A stretch of DNA of 26,666 nucleotides from CAKZSU01 sp044223895 (GCA_044223895.1 JBGALL010000019.1:1-26666), one strand, 5' to 3'; shown: positions 8,342 to 16,939, counted from the first letter of the stretch. Notes: a model not told the origin generated them from the sequence alone. Program-made: numbers and translations.

Positions 8342-8888
8342 GAGTCAAATTACTCAAACTATTAGAGAACCACTATCTTTCTCAGAATTAGCCAATCCCT
8401 ATTGGATTAATATGGGGCATGGAACTTCTCTTGAAATAGCTGATGAAATACTAAAAAAGGGAATACGTGTCAATCAAAATTATAGCTTAGATAGAATATT
8501 TTATTGGCCACAACTTAATCCCTCTTCAGATCTACAACAGGAACTAGAAAATTGGCCACATAAACATAGTCAGGCAATTATTATTGTTTCTGTACCAAAA
8601 ACCAACTTCAATTACGCTGATACAGTTCTGGGGGAAATAGAAGATAAAAAATTTGGCAAAAGGGCGTTTGTCGATCCAAAGTTTATACGAGGATATTATA
8701 ATACTGAGCAACATTTATTTGTTGATAATCCTATCTGGCAACAAAATCCTGATTTACTAAAAAAAAGAATATCACTAGTATCTCCGCCTATAATAGGTAG
8801 AAAAAAAGATTTCCCGGATACAGCTAGAATAAAACTTCAAACACTCGTTGATAGCAATGAAAATTGTGATGATGATATGACTTGGTAG
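8334..8888 (+). CDS. Hypothetical protein, possibly ADP-ribosyltransferase-like fold
   Basis: 184 residues from ATG 8334, which overlaps the rmuC stop (ATGAATGA), so translation is probably coupled; an in-frame ATG at 8298 would overlap rmuC more. Soluble, no membrane segment. The stretch NMGHGTSLEIADEILKKGIR resembles the 'HGTs..na..Il..Gl' motif found near the start of ADP-ribosyltransferase and RNA 2'-phosphotransferase folds. Tyr-rich strands and a GEIED acidic segment follow, but I cannot place the other catalytic residues. Many anonymous proteins share such a motif by chance, so function is unassigned. Its stop abuts that of the convergent cupin gene with no intervening base. Confidence 0.75.
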   Translation: MNESQITQTIREPLSFSELANPYWINMGHGTSLEIADEILKKGIRVNQNYSLDRIFYWPQLNPSSDLQQELENWPHKHSQAIIIVSVPKTNFNYADTVLGEIEDKKFGKRAFVDPKFIRGYYNTEQHLFVDNPIWQQNPDLLKKRISLVSPPIIGRKKDFPDTARIKLQTLVDSNENCDDDMTW

Positions 8889-9422
8889 TTATTCTTTTTT
8901 CAATTCCCAAAAATCTTTGCCAATAGAATCCCAAGGAAGTCTTTGCTCGTCAGGGGCTTCTTTATTGTATTGATTATTCACAAAGTAGAGTATTTCTGTC
9001 GCATGTGTCATATGATTTGCTGCTCCGTGGGCTACCCCTCGAGGTATGTATACCAGTTTTTCGGATGACAAAGGAATCCTCATACTTATACCTTTCGTTG
9101 GTGAATCCTCTCTCACATCCCAAAGACCCAAGAGCAAGTGAGTACGAGCCGAGACATTCCACAATTCATCTTGATTAAAATGCAGGTGCCATGCTTTTAC
9201 CGTTCCTGGGAGCATGATTGAACGATTAATCTGAGCAATACGAAATTCTGGAAGTGCAGTAAATATACCTTGGTCCGAAAATCGCATCAATTCTGAAAAA
9301 GAACCATCTTCTGTAAGATATTTAGGTAATTGGAGTATTTTTACTCCGTCGATAAGCTTTTTTTCATATTGTTGTGTCTGCAGAGCGTTTTTTGCTTCAG
9401 GGATAAGATTATCTATATTCAT
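8889..9422 (-). CDS. RmlC-like cupin (dTDP-4-dehydrorhamnose 3,5-epimerase family)
   Basis: 177 residues, the family's usual size. Visible blocks are EDGSFSELMR (38-47), AQINRSIMLPGTVKAWHLHF (64-82) containing the equivalent of the catalytic His (H79), YIPRGVAHGA (126-134, the IPxGxAHG cupin strand) and YFVNNQYNKEAPDEQ with the conserved late Tyr. True RmlC enzymes act on dTDP-4-keto-6-deoxyglucose. The usual RGLHxQ is replaced by KAWHLHF, so the sugar-nucleotide substrate may differ; other RmlC-like sugar epimerases or isomerases are possible. No rmlA, B or D gene is adjacent. The start is strongly supported by a -35/-10 promoter whose -10 ends 6 nt before the ATG. Confidence 0.85.
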   Translation of the reverse strand: MNIDNLIPEAKNALQTQQYEKKLIDGVKILQLPKYLTEDGSFSELMRFSDQGIFTALPEFRIAQINRSIMLPGTVKAWHLHFNQDELWNVSARTHLLLGLWDVREDSPTKGISMRIPLSSEKLVYIPRGVAHGAANHMTHATEILYFVNNQYNKEAPDEQRLPWDSIGKDFWELKKE

Positions 9423-9428
9423 AGGATC

Positions 9429-9458
9429 ATTCTACGAGGAGATAGAAAGAGATGTCAA
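9429..9458 (-). promoter_or_regulatory. Sigma-70-type promoter for the RmlC-like gene (leaderless)
   Basis: Minus-strand TTGACA (9458-9453), an 18-nt spacer, then TAGAAT (9434-9429), then 6 nt to the ATG at 9422. A perfect -35 with a near-consensus -10 in a short intergenic region is convincing. The spacing leaves no room for a Shine-Dalgarno, so the mRNA should be leaderless. Confidence 0.7.
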
Positions 9459-9487
9459 TCAAATAGAACATTACCCCTTATATCTGG

Positions 9488-9499
9488 TATAACTACAAT
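9488..9499 (+). promoter_or_regulatory. Possible -10 region for the helicase-nuclease gene
   Basis: Two overlapping candidates precede the ATG at 9511: TATAAC (9488-9493, preceded by TGG) and TACAAT (9494-9499). Either gives a 5' leader of only about 5-12 nt. There is no Shine-Dalgarno and no clear -35. Confidence 0.35.
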
Positions 9500-9510
9500 A
9501 CTAAATACCT

Positions 9511-12453
9511 ATGGCAGATACTAAATTATTAAACGAAGAGCAAATAAAAGCTATTGAATATGGTTCAGGGCCGCTATTAATAATTGCGGGTGCTGGAACA
9601 GGGAAAACTACGGTGGTGACTGAAAGAATAAAATTTCTCATAACCTCTGGAAATGTTAAGCCAGAAGAAATATTAGCACTTACCTTTACAGAAAAAGCGA
9701 GCAGAGAGATGGAAGAAAGGGTTGATAAAGTTCTCCCGTATGGTATGACCCAAATGTGGATTTCCACCTTTCACTCTTTTTGTGACAGAATTCTTCGAAC
9801 GGAAGGGATTCATATTGGTATAAATCCGAATTATGAATTATTGTCAGAAGCAGAAACGATTTTGTTTTTTCGCAGGCATTTGTTTGATTTTGAACTTCAA
9901 TATTTTCGTCCTTTAGGGAATCCTAATAAATTTATTTCTGGTATGATTCAGCATTTTTCTCGTCTCAAAGATGAGGATGTAACAGTAGAGGAGTATACCA
10001 AATGGGTAAAAAAACAATCAAAGAATAAAACTAAAAAAACTGAGGAAGAACTAGTCGAGATACAAAAATTCGAAGAATTGGCGAAAGCATATAAACGATA
10101 TGAAGAGTTAAAGCTATCTGAAGGTATTTTCGATTATGCTGATTTAATCTCCTACACCTTAAAAATTTTTAGAGAGCGAAAAAATATTCTAAAGCAGTAC
10201 CAAGATCAATTTCGTTATGTATTAATAGATGAGTTTCAGGATACAAATTTTTCTCAAAATCAGTTAGCGCTATTGTTAGCGGGTGATAAACAAAATATTA
10301 CTGTAGTAGGGGATGATGATCAGGCGATTTATAGGTTCAGGGGAGCGGCTATTTCAAATATGATTCAATTTCGCACTAATTTTCCGCGAACTGAAGTTAT
10401 AGTTCTTACGAAAAATTATCGCTCTACCAAGGAAATTCTTGATAGATCGTATGATCTAATACAAAAAAATAATCCAGATAGATTAGAAATAGCTGAACAT
10501 ATCGATAAGAAATTACAAAGTATGAGAAGAAAAAATGGTGAAGCTATTACGGTTGTCGTAGCAGATAGAGTAGAAAATGAAGCAGAAGAAGTAGCTGATA
10601 TTATTAAACGAAAAGTTACATCTACAAAAAGTCAGGAAACAGTGCTCCAATGGAGAGATTTTGCAATACTAGTGAGAGCCAATGCCCATGCTGAACCATT
10701 CACTAGAGCTTTGGAGCGAGCTGGAATACCCTTTCAGTTTTTAGGGCCAGGGCAGCTATTTCGGCAACCAGAAATTAAAGACTTAATTGCCTACATGAAG
10801 GTGCTATATGCCTTCGATGACACAGTCGCTATGTATCGAGTTTTATCTATGGACTGGGTACAACTTTCTGGACGCGATATTGCGGTATTAGTCAATGCTT
10901 CAAAAAAGAGTGGAAAATCTTTGTATGAAATATGTGAATACGTTTCCCAACAGGAAGAATCGACTGAGTATTCTTTTGAAGATTCACATGCGAAAGAAAA
11001 AATAATTAATCTTGTATCTATGATTCATCGGCATTTGCAAATTATCCGTAAGGATACCGCTGGTCAGATATTATATTATTTCTTGGAGGAATCTGGGATA
11101 TTAAAACAATTAACGGGGTATGCTTCTGTAAATGATGAGCGTCGTGCTCAAAATATTGCTAAATTTTTTGATAAATTGAAGACTTATGAGGTAGACCACG
11201 CTGGAGAAGCAAGTATTTTTTCTGTTGTTGATTGGATTAACTTATCGATGGAGCTAGGGGAATCTCCTCTCGCTTCAAATAGTGACTGGACGTTAAATAA
11301 TGCGGTAAATATCCTTACCATTCATTCCTCAAAGGGATTGGAATTTCCAGTAGTCTTTTTAGTTAACTTAGTTTCATCTCGGTTTCCTTCTATAGAACGC
11401 AAAGAACAAATTCCTATCCCGTCAGGGCTTATTAAAGAAATATTACCTGAGGGTGATTTCCATATCCAGGAGGAAAGAAGATTGTTTTATGTGGGGATGA
11501 CTCGAGCACGAGATGAATTAATCATTACATCAGCAAAATATTATGGTGAAGCAAAAAGAGAAAAAAAACTATCACCCTTTATAGCTGAAGCCGTTGGCGA
11601 GAAGGTAGTGGATGTAGCAAAAAGCCAACCAGTTGGAATCACCAGACAACTGTCCCTCCTCGAAGAATGGGCACCTCCTCAAAAAGTGATACCTGAGATA
11701 GTGCAATCGACCAATTCACCGATTCATTACATTTCATATTCTCAGTTAGATTCTTTTACAACGTGCCCGTTACAGTATAAATATCGCTATATTGTAAAAA
11801 TTCCTGTACCCCCATCTGCTGCCTTAGCTTTCGGTGATACTCTTCACCAAACAGTTCATGCTTTTTACTTAGATGTCATAGCAAAAAAAGCTCCTCAGGT
11901 TGATGATCTGTTACGAATTTATGAGGAAAAGTGGATTTCTCGGGGATATGGAAACATTCAATACGAGCAACGGATGAAGGAGCATGGGACCGATCTGCTT
12001 CGAGGATTTTATGAAAAAGCTTATGATCCAAACTCTATACCACAGGATTTAGAGCAACCATTTAGAATAAAAATTACTCCATCTTTAAAACTTGGAGGGA
12101 AAATTGATAGATTGGATAAACGATCAGATGGAAAAGTGGAAATTATAGATTATAAGACCGGACAATCAACGCGGATGAAGGATGTAAGCAAAGATTTGCA
12201 ATTGTCTGCCTATGCAATGGCGGCTACTGATCAGGGAATTTATTCATACAGACCAGAAGATGTGATAGTTTCCTTTTATTTTTTCGAAGGTCAAGAAAAA
12301 ATATCAGGAACTAGGACGAAAGAACAATTAGAAAAAGCCAGACAAGATATTGCTAAAAAGGTTGAAGAAATGGAACGGAGTACATTCCCTGCAAATCCTG
12401 GAAAACAATGTGATTTTTGTGAATTTAGGTTGATCTGTGAGGCATGGCAATAA
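9511..12453 (+). CDS. UvrD/AddA-type DNA helicase fused to a C-terminal Fe-S PD-(D/E)XK nuclease
   Basis: 980 residues. The SF1A helicase half has Walker A AGAGTGKT (26-33), LTFTEKASREME, DEFQDTN (240-246), VGDDDQAIYRFRGA, KNYRST, HSSKGLEFPVVF and FYVGMTRARDEL. The last 230 residues form a RecB-family nuclease: ISYSQLDSFTTCPLQY with C752, FGDTLHQTVHAF, GGKIDRLDK, IIDYKTG (D880, K882) and QLSAYAMA. C967, C970 and C976 end the protein (CDFCEFRLIC); with C752 they form the 4Fe-4S staple known from AddB, Dna2 and Cas4-type nucleases. By analogy with AddAB/AdnAB it would resect double-strand DNA ends. No partner subunit is visible in the window, so it may act as a single chain or as a homodimer. 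It is followed by the Nudix gene after 20 nt. Confidence 0.93.
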   Translation: MADTKLLNEEQIKAIEYGSGPLLIIAGAGTGKTTVVTERIKFLITSGNVKPEEILALTFTEKASREMEERVDKVLPYGMTQMWISTFHSFCDRILRTEGIHIGINPNYELLSEAETILFFRRHLFDFELQYFRPLGNPNKFISGMIQHFSRLKDEDVTVEEYTKWVKKQSKNKTKKTEEELVEIQKFEELAKAYKRYEELKLSEGIFDYADLISYTLKIFRERKNILKQYQDQFRYVLIDEFQDTNFSQNQLALLLAGDKQNITVVGDDDQAIYRFRGAAISNMIQFRTNFPRTEVIVLTKNYRSTKEILDRSYDLIQKNNPDRLEIAEHIDKKLQSMRRKNGEAITVVVADRVENEAEEVADIIKRKVTSTKSQETVLQWRDFAILVRANAHAEPFTRALERAGIPFQFLGPGQLFRQPEIKDLIAYMKVLYAFDDTVAMYRVLSMDWVQLSGRDIAVLVNASKKSGKSLYEICEYVSQQEESTEYSFEDSHAKEKIINLVSMIHRHLQIIRKDTAGQILYYFLEESGILKQLTGYASVNDERRAQNIAKFFDKLKTYEVDHAGEASIFSVVDWINLSMELGESPLASNSDWTLNNAVNILTIHSSKGLEFPVVFLVNLVSSRFPSIERKEQIPIPSGLIKEILPEGDFHIQEERRLFYVGMTRARDELIITSAKYYGEAKREKKLSPFIAEAVGEKVVDVAKSQPVGITRQLSLLEEWAPPQKVIPEIVQSTNSPIHYISYSQLDSFTTCPLQYKYRYIVKIPVPPSAALAFGDTLHQTVHAFYLDVIAKKAPQVDDLLRIYEEKWISRGYGNIQYEQRMKEHGTDLLRGFYEKAYDPNSIPQDLEQPFRIKITPSLKLGGKIDRLDKRSDGKVEIIDYKTGQSTRMKDVSKDLQLSAYAMAATDQGIYSYRPEDVIVSFYFFEGQEKISGTRTKEQLEKARQDIAKKVEEMERSTFPANPGKQCDFCEFRLICEAWQ

Positions 12454-12473
12454 ATTTATAGGAAAGGATCTCT

Positions 12474-12941
12474 ATGGTTATTTGTAAATTTGAAAATGGT
12501 GGAACCGCACATCTACGACATGTTGTAACTCATGTAATTGTTGAAAACAAAGGCAAGATCTTGTTGGTGAAAAGATCTCCCCATATGATTGAAGGTGGAA
12601 AATGGAGTATACCATCTGGGTATATGGAGATGAATGAAACAGCAGCTGAAGGAGCGTTACGTGAGTTATATGAAGAAACTGGGTGGGAGGGAAAAATAAT
12701 TAAGCTTTTTAGAATTATTACTAATCCCGATCGCCCGAACGAAGACAGACAGAATATAGCTTTTGAATTTATTGTAGAACCTACAATCCAAACAGGTAGT
12801 ATGGATAACGAATCTACTGATATGAAATGGGAAGCACTTGATAGAATTAATTTTCAATCCTTAGCGTTTGATCATGGTGAATCACTACGGCTTTACAGTG
12901 AATGGAAAAACGAAGGATTTCTTTTACCGTTATTTAGATGA
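12474..12941 (+). CDS. Nudix hydrolase
   Basis: 155 residues. The Nudix box is complete at residues 49-71 (G-x5-E-x7-REL-x-EE-x-GW), with the catalytic REL-YEE. It is preceded by strand HVVTHVIVENKGKILLVKR and GGKWSIPSG. The family hydrolyses nucleoside diphosphates linked to other groups; the N-terminal GGTAHLRHVV stretch is seen in ADP-ribose or NADH-type Nudix proteins, but substrate cannot be deduced. An AGGAAAGG Shine-Dalgarno sits about 6 nt before the ATG, and it lies 20 nt downstream of the helicase-nuclease, so the two are probably co-transcribed. Its last 12 nt overlap the 3' end of the convergent FemAB gene. Confidence 0.92.
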   Translation: MVICKFENGGTAHLRHVVTHVIVENKGKILLVKRSPHMIEGGKWSIPSGYMEMNETAAEGALRELYEETGWEGKIIKLFRIITNPDRPNEDRQNIAFEFIVEPTIQTGSMDNESTDMKWEALDRINFQSLAFDHGESLRLYSEWKNEGFLLPLFR

Positions 12942-13772
12942 CTTTTTGTGAGTTGGATAGTAAAGTGTTTTTCCACCAAAACCTTCTTTAAATTTGGTAA
13001 ATCCTAACCAATCCTTATTATCATGGGGATATCGTTCATCCCATACTCCTAAGAAATCAAAAAATTTCAGATTACGTTTCTTAGAAATTTTGATGGCTTC
13101 CCATACCAAGAGAGTTGGAGCAAACAATTTTTTGCCTTTTTTGGTTGCTCCAGCTATCCAATAATAGGCAGTATCTTCCCAAAATATTAATAGAATCCCC
13201 CCAATTAACTGATTATTTCCAGGAGTATATGCTAATACTGTTGTCGCATTATGAGGACGAAAAGCGCTCCAGATTTGTTTTACACCTGTAGTGGTGATAA
13301 ATCCAAAGATTCCCCCTGACTGATTTTTCGCTTTAATTAGTTGTTCGACATTATCTGATTCAATGACTTTAAGTTCATTTTTTATAGCTCTACGAACGGC
13401 TCTCCGTTTCGCTTCAGAAAAACGTTGAAAGATTTCCTCTTCTGAAGGAGTTAAATCAACTTGAATTGTTTTTGTGGGTATAAAGGGTGATTCCAATATT
13501 GAAATATGTTTACGAAGCTCATTTGCTAAGTTATTAAAAAGATCAGGATTCATATCCTGACTAGCTTCTAAGACGAGGCGCTTAACCTTGTATTTTTTGA
13601 ACAAAGTTAGCAATTTATCTATATCTGGAATTGTTTGGAGTCTCTGTATCTTTGCAAATCCACCAGCAAGAGGGAATTTTCGTAAAAATATTTGAACCCC
13701 ATCAACTATCTCCACCTGCCAATTCAGGTTTTTTATGTAGGTTGCATAGAGTGGAGATTGTTGAAGTTCCAT
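12930..13772 (-). CDS. FemAB/FemX-like aminoacyltransferase (second of tandem pair)
   Basis: 280 residues with the GNAT-like FemAB fold. Recognisable parts are the N-terminal ATYIKNLNWQVEIVDGVQIF, a KRRAVRRAIKNELKV helix (the usual 'rrnirkaek.gv' segment), GGILLIFWEDTAYYWIAGAT, LLVWEAIKISKKRNLKFFDF, and DWLGFTKFKEGFGGK near the end. Fem-type enzymes use aminoacyl-tRNA to add amino acids to peptidoglycan precursor side chains. It starts 5 nt after the upstream FemAB gene stops, so the two form one operon. It is shorter and more diverged than its neighbour. No TM segment is seen, and the C-terminus is Lys-rich. The exact amino acid and acceptor are unknown. Confidence 0.85.
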   Translation of the reverse strand: MELQQSPLYATYIKNLNWQVEIVDGVQIFLRKFPLAGGFAKIQRLQTIPDIDKLLTLFKKYKVKRLVLEASQDMNPDLFNNLANELRKHISILESPFIPTKTIQVDLTPSEEEIFQRFSEAKRRAVRRAIKNELKVIESDNVEQLIKAKNQSGGIFGFITTTGVKQIWSAFRPHNATTVLAYTPGNNQLIGGILLIFWEDTAYYWIAGATKKGKKLFAPTLLVWEAIKISKKRNLKFFDFLGVWDERYPHDNKDWLGFTKFKEGFGGKTLYYPTHKKSSK

Positions 13773-13777
13773 TTGAA

Positions 13778-14773
13778 TTATCGCCTAAATTTTAATATTT
13801 TCCATCGGAGTGTATCCGCTAAAGAGTACAATCTATACAAAACTGGAGAAAGTATTAAATCATATGACCCTATGTATTGAACAAGCTCAGGGTTAAATCC
13901 CTGTTTGAACCTATGAAATCCATACCAAGGGTCTAGTTGATCCGGTATAGGTCCCAGAGCTCCCCAAAGATCAAATTTTTGAAATTTATTTTTTTTTGCC
14001 CAGAGAGCAATTTCCCACAACAAAAGATTGGGCGCCATAACCTCTCGATGGTTACGAGAAGATGCCCCATAAGGATAATAGATTGTGTCTCGAAAACAAA
14101 AAATTATCCAGGCTGCTAGGGTTTCATTGTTATATGTTGCAGTCCAAAGTTTGGCAATTCCAACTTTATGAAGAGTTGTCCACAATTTTTTATGATATCG
14201 AGGTGTGTGTGCATAAAATCCTTGTCTTTTAGTAGTCTCTTCACTTAAACGGAGGTATTCTTCAAAACCTTTTTCTGATGAATCTTCTTGTACATGGACA
14301 GCATGTTTTTGGGCAACTTTAATGTTATACCTTGTTTTTGAATGCATATCTTTTAATAACTGATCTTCAGATTTCCTTAAATCTAGGACAAAATTATGGC
14401 GGGTGAATAATGGATGGTGGGAAGGGGAAAGTCCTTGAATATTGGATTGATCTCCCTCTATATTAGGTTCAAATTGAATATATATAGTCCGTTTTTTGAG
14501 CCCCAGTTTTTTTAGGGCGAATATCATTGATGGAGTTGGCATTTTCCCTTTTGGGAAATAACCGATGGTAAAGGGCGAATGAGGAATTTTATGAAAGGTG
14601 AGTTGCAACCCATCAACAATCTCCTTTCTATGCACAGTATCAAAAACACCCATTCTAATAACCTCGACACCCATAGATGATCTGAATTCTCCCCATTCCC
14701 AAGATTGAAGGGGATGAGTAACTAGGCTATCCCAATTTACTGGTTTTTTATCGAGTATTTCAAAAGTATCCAT
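13778..14773 (-). CDS. FemAB/FemX-like peptidoglycan-bridge aminoacyltransferase (first of tandem pair)
   Basis: 331 residues. Landmarks are LQSWEWGEFRSSMG (22-35), IGYFPKGKMP, the SKTRYNIKVAQKHAVHV helix typical of Fem proteins, RQGFYAHTPRYHKKLW, YYPYGASSRNHREVMAPNLL and FDLWGALGP, with GFHRFKQGFNPELVQY closing the second GNAT domain. This is the standard FemX/FemAB order. Known members build peptidoglycan cross-bridges from aminoacyl-tRNA. Upstream, a minus-strand TATAAT at 14803-14798 lies 24 nt from the ATG. With the following gene it makes a FemAB pair, as in systems where successive residues are added by different paralogs. Confidence 0.9.
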   Translation of the reverse strand: MDTFEILDKKPVNWDSLVTHPLQSWEWGEFRSSMGVEVIRMGVFDTVHRKEIVDGLQLTFHKIPHSPFTIGYFPKGKMPTPSMIFALKKLGLKKRTIYIQFEPNIEGDQSNIQGLSPSHHPLFTRHNFVLDLRKSEDQLLKDMHSKTRYNIKVAQKHAVHVQEDSSEKGFEEYLRLSEETTKRQGFYAHTPRYHKKLWTTLHKVGIAKLWTATYNNETLAAWIIFCFRDTIYYPYGASSRNHREVMAPNLLLWEIALWAKKNKFQKFDLWGALGPIPDQLDPWYGFHRFKQGFNPELVQYIGSYDLILSPVLYRLYSLADTLRWKILKFRR

Positions 14774-14870
14774 ACTGTAGAGGTAAAGTATTGGTTTATT
14801 ATACTGTAAATGAGAGAAGAATTTTGGCTATTTAACAAAATTTATTGCTGGTGATAGACTTATTATATCT

Positions 14871-15071
14871 ATGAAGAAAAAACACCATTATTCAAAACCA
14901 ATTCGCTGGCTACCTATTGATAGTCGTTTCATTACGCCAATATTTAAATTTGGTGCTGTAAAAGGGACTGCGAGGATTTTCTTGGAAATTGAAATAACTC
15001 TGGCTATTTTTATAGTGGGAGGAACCCTAGTAGCCGCAGGAATTAAGATTTTTGAGGCTTTAATAAAATAG
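14871..15071 (+). CDS. Small single-TM protein, hypothetical
   Basis: 66 residues: a basic N-terminus (MKKKHHYSKPIRWLP), an amphipathic middle, and a hydrophobic helix at about 43-63 (ITLAIFIVGGTLVAAGIKIF). It is the only plus-strand frame filling the space between the divergent FemAB gene and the convergent helicase, and its stop abuts the helicase stop exactly. TATTAT lies 4 nt before the ATG. Coding is likely from this fit, but no family is recognised. Confidence 0.55.
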   Translation: MKKKHHYSKPIRWLPIDSRFITPIFKFGAVKGTARIFLEIEITLAIFIVGGTLVAAGIKIFEALIK

Positions 15072-16934
15072 TTACAACATCAGATCATCTTCTTGCCATC
15101 CGCGATCGTAATTAATCGAGCGTTGATAGTTTAAAACGTATTCAGGAATTTCACTTATAAATCTCGAAGTCATATTCTGTGTGCGTGTTCCAAAATACAT
15201 GCGCTTTGCTGCGTATGAAAGGTATAATTTTTGTTTTGCTCTCGTTATCCCCACATAGCATAAACGACGCTCTTCCTCGAGTTCATCTCGATCCATAAGA
15301 GCCCGACTGTGGGGAAACAATCCTTCTTCCATTCCAACCATGAATACCGTTCCAAATTCCAAACCTTTAGCAGAGTGAAGGGTCATTAACGTTACCGCCG
15401 AGCGATATTCATCGCGTTTTTTTAAATTATCTGGCTCATATTCGCGTTCTACTAAGGCTACATTTTCTAAAAAGTCGGTCAATTCAGGAAACTCACTCGC
15501 CACTGAACGCAACTCTTTAATATTTTCTAATCGATAGGCTTCCTCTTCTATATTTACGTCATAGAGAGATAAATAATCTGTTACTTCAAGCACCTGATCT
15601 AGCAGTTCTAATGTGCTATGTTTGAACAACATGCTTTTATCTTCTAGTGGTTTAGAAAATTCGATAAATTTTTTAAACCTTCCTTTTCCTAACTTTTCGA
15701 TTCTATTATAAGAAACACTATCATTGGGATTAGACAATACGCGAAGATATGCAACGACGTCTTTAATTTCTTTGCGTTCGTAAAATCGGGTTCCACCTAT
15801 AAGGATATACGGTATTCCAGCGTGGAGGAGGGCTTCTTCTATAACCCGAGATTGTGCGTTCGTTCTGTATAAAATAGCGATATCATTCATTGATGTAGAT
15901 GATTGAAGTATTGTCTGTACTAAAAACGTTCCTTCATCATGTTCATTTCTGGCTTCGTATAAGGTGATACGATCACCACCTTTTTTATCTGTCCACAATT
16001 TCAAAATAGGATGAGATGTGTTTTTGGAAATGACACTAAAAGCAGCATCAAGGATAGTTTGAGTTGAGCGGTAGTTCTGTTCCAAATGAAATTCTGCTAG
16101 GTCAGGATAATCTGACTTAAAGTTGGTAATGTTACGAAAATCAGCTCCTCGCCATCTATAAATACTTTGGGCTGCATCACCAACAACTGTTAAATTTCTA
16201 TTTTTCCCGGTTAATAATTTAGATAATTCGTATTGAGCTTTGTTGGTGTCCTGGTATTCATCAATCATGATAAATTGATACTTCTGCTGGTACTTTTCTC
16301 GTGTGAGGTCACTATTTTGAAACAATTTTACTGTTAAAGATAAAATATCATCAAAATCAACTGCATGATTCTCTCTTAATAATTTTTGATATTCCAGATA
16401 GACCTTAGCAACCGTTTCTTGGAAATAGCCACGAGCAAATTGTGGATATTCGACTGAAGTGATTAACTCGTTTTTTGCTTCGGAGATTGTATGGAGAATA
16501 CTATGTGGGTTAAAACTTTTTATGGAAAGATTCAATTCCTTCATTATTTGTTTAATCAGGTCTAGTTGGTCTTGAGCGTCATAGATTACAAAATCGTCAG
16601 GTAATTTAATTGCTTGACCGTCCGTACGGAGTACTCTGACACAAAACGAATGAAAGGTACTGGCGTAAGGTGTTCCAACAATATTCTGCGAGCTAGAATC
16701 TTCCAATAATATTTTTATACGATCTTTCATTTCTCCAGCTGCTTTATTCGTAAATGTCATTAGCAGAATGTTATATGGAGAGATATTTTGATTCAAAATT
16801 AAATTTGCTGTTCTCATTGTCAGCACTTTGGTTTTTCCACTGCCAGCACCAGCCAAAATAAGAGCTGGTCCATATAAATGTTTAACTGCCTTCTGCTGAT
16901 CTTTATTCAATGATGAGAAGAGGTCTGCGTGCAT
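15072..16934 (-). CDS. UvrD/PcrA-like superfamily 1 DNA helicase
   Basis: 620 residues. Motifs in order: LAGAGSGKTKVL (28-39), LLMTFTNKAAGEM, DEYQDTNKAQYELS, VGDAAQSIYRWRGADF, EQNYRSTQTIL, YRTNAQSRVIEEALL, TLHSAKGLEFGTVF and CYVGITRAKQKLYL. It is a 3'-5' translocase of the PcrA/UvrD/Rep group, used in repair and in clearing proteins from DNA. It is about 100 residues shorter than PcrA. The C-terminal Tudor-like RNA-polymerase-binding domain is missing, and the 2B region after YLRVLSNPNDSVSYNRI is shortened. It ends in acidic DDLML. A TATAAA lies 5 nt before the ATG. It is clearly distinct from the nuclease-fused helicase at 9511. Confidence 0.93.
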   Translation of the reverse strand: MHADLFSSLNKDQQKAVKHLYGPALILAGAGSGKTKVLTMRTANLILNQNISPYNILLMTFTNKAAGEMKDRIKILLEDSSSQNIVGTPYASTFHSFCVRVLRTDGQAIKLPDDFVIYDAQDQLDLIKQIMKELNLSIKSFNPHSILHTISEAKNELITSVEYPQFARGYFQETVAKVYLEYQKLLRENHAVDFDDILSLTVKLFQNSDLTREKYQQKYQFIMIDEYQDTNKAQYELSKLLTGKNRNLTVVGDAAQSIYRWRGADFRNITNFKSDYPDLAEFHLEQNYRSTQTILDAAFSVISKNTSHPILKLWTDKKGGDRITLYEARNEHDEGTFLVQTILQSSTSMNDIAILYRTNAQSRVIEEALLHAGIPYILIGGTRFYERKEIKDVVAYLRVLSNPNDSVSYNRIEKLGKGRFKKFIEFSKPLEDKSMLFKHSTLELLDQVLEVTDYLSLYDVNIEEEAYRLENIKELRSVASEFPELTDFLENVALVEREYEPDNLKKRDEYRSAVTLMTLHSAKGLEFGTVFMVGMEEGLFPHSRALMDRDELEEERRLCYVGITRAKQKLYLSYAAKRMYFGTRTQNMTSRFISEIPEYVLNYQRSINYDRGWQEDDLML

Positions 16935-16939
16935 GAGAC

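Noticed and set aside
14774..14870. Possible small RNA or tRNA in the divergent FemAB / 66-residue gene gap
   Set aside because: The gap is only 97 bp, with no cloverleaf or stable stem; it is better explained as promoter sequence (TATAAT at 14803-14798 on the minus strand).
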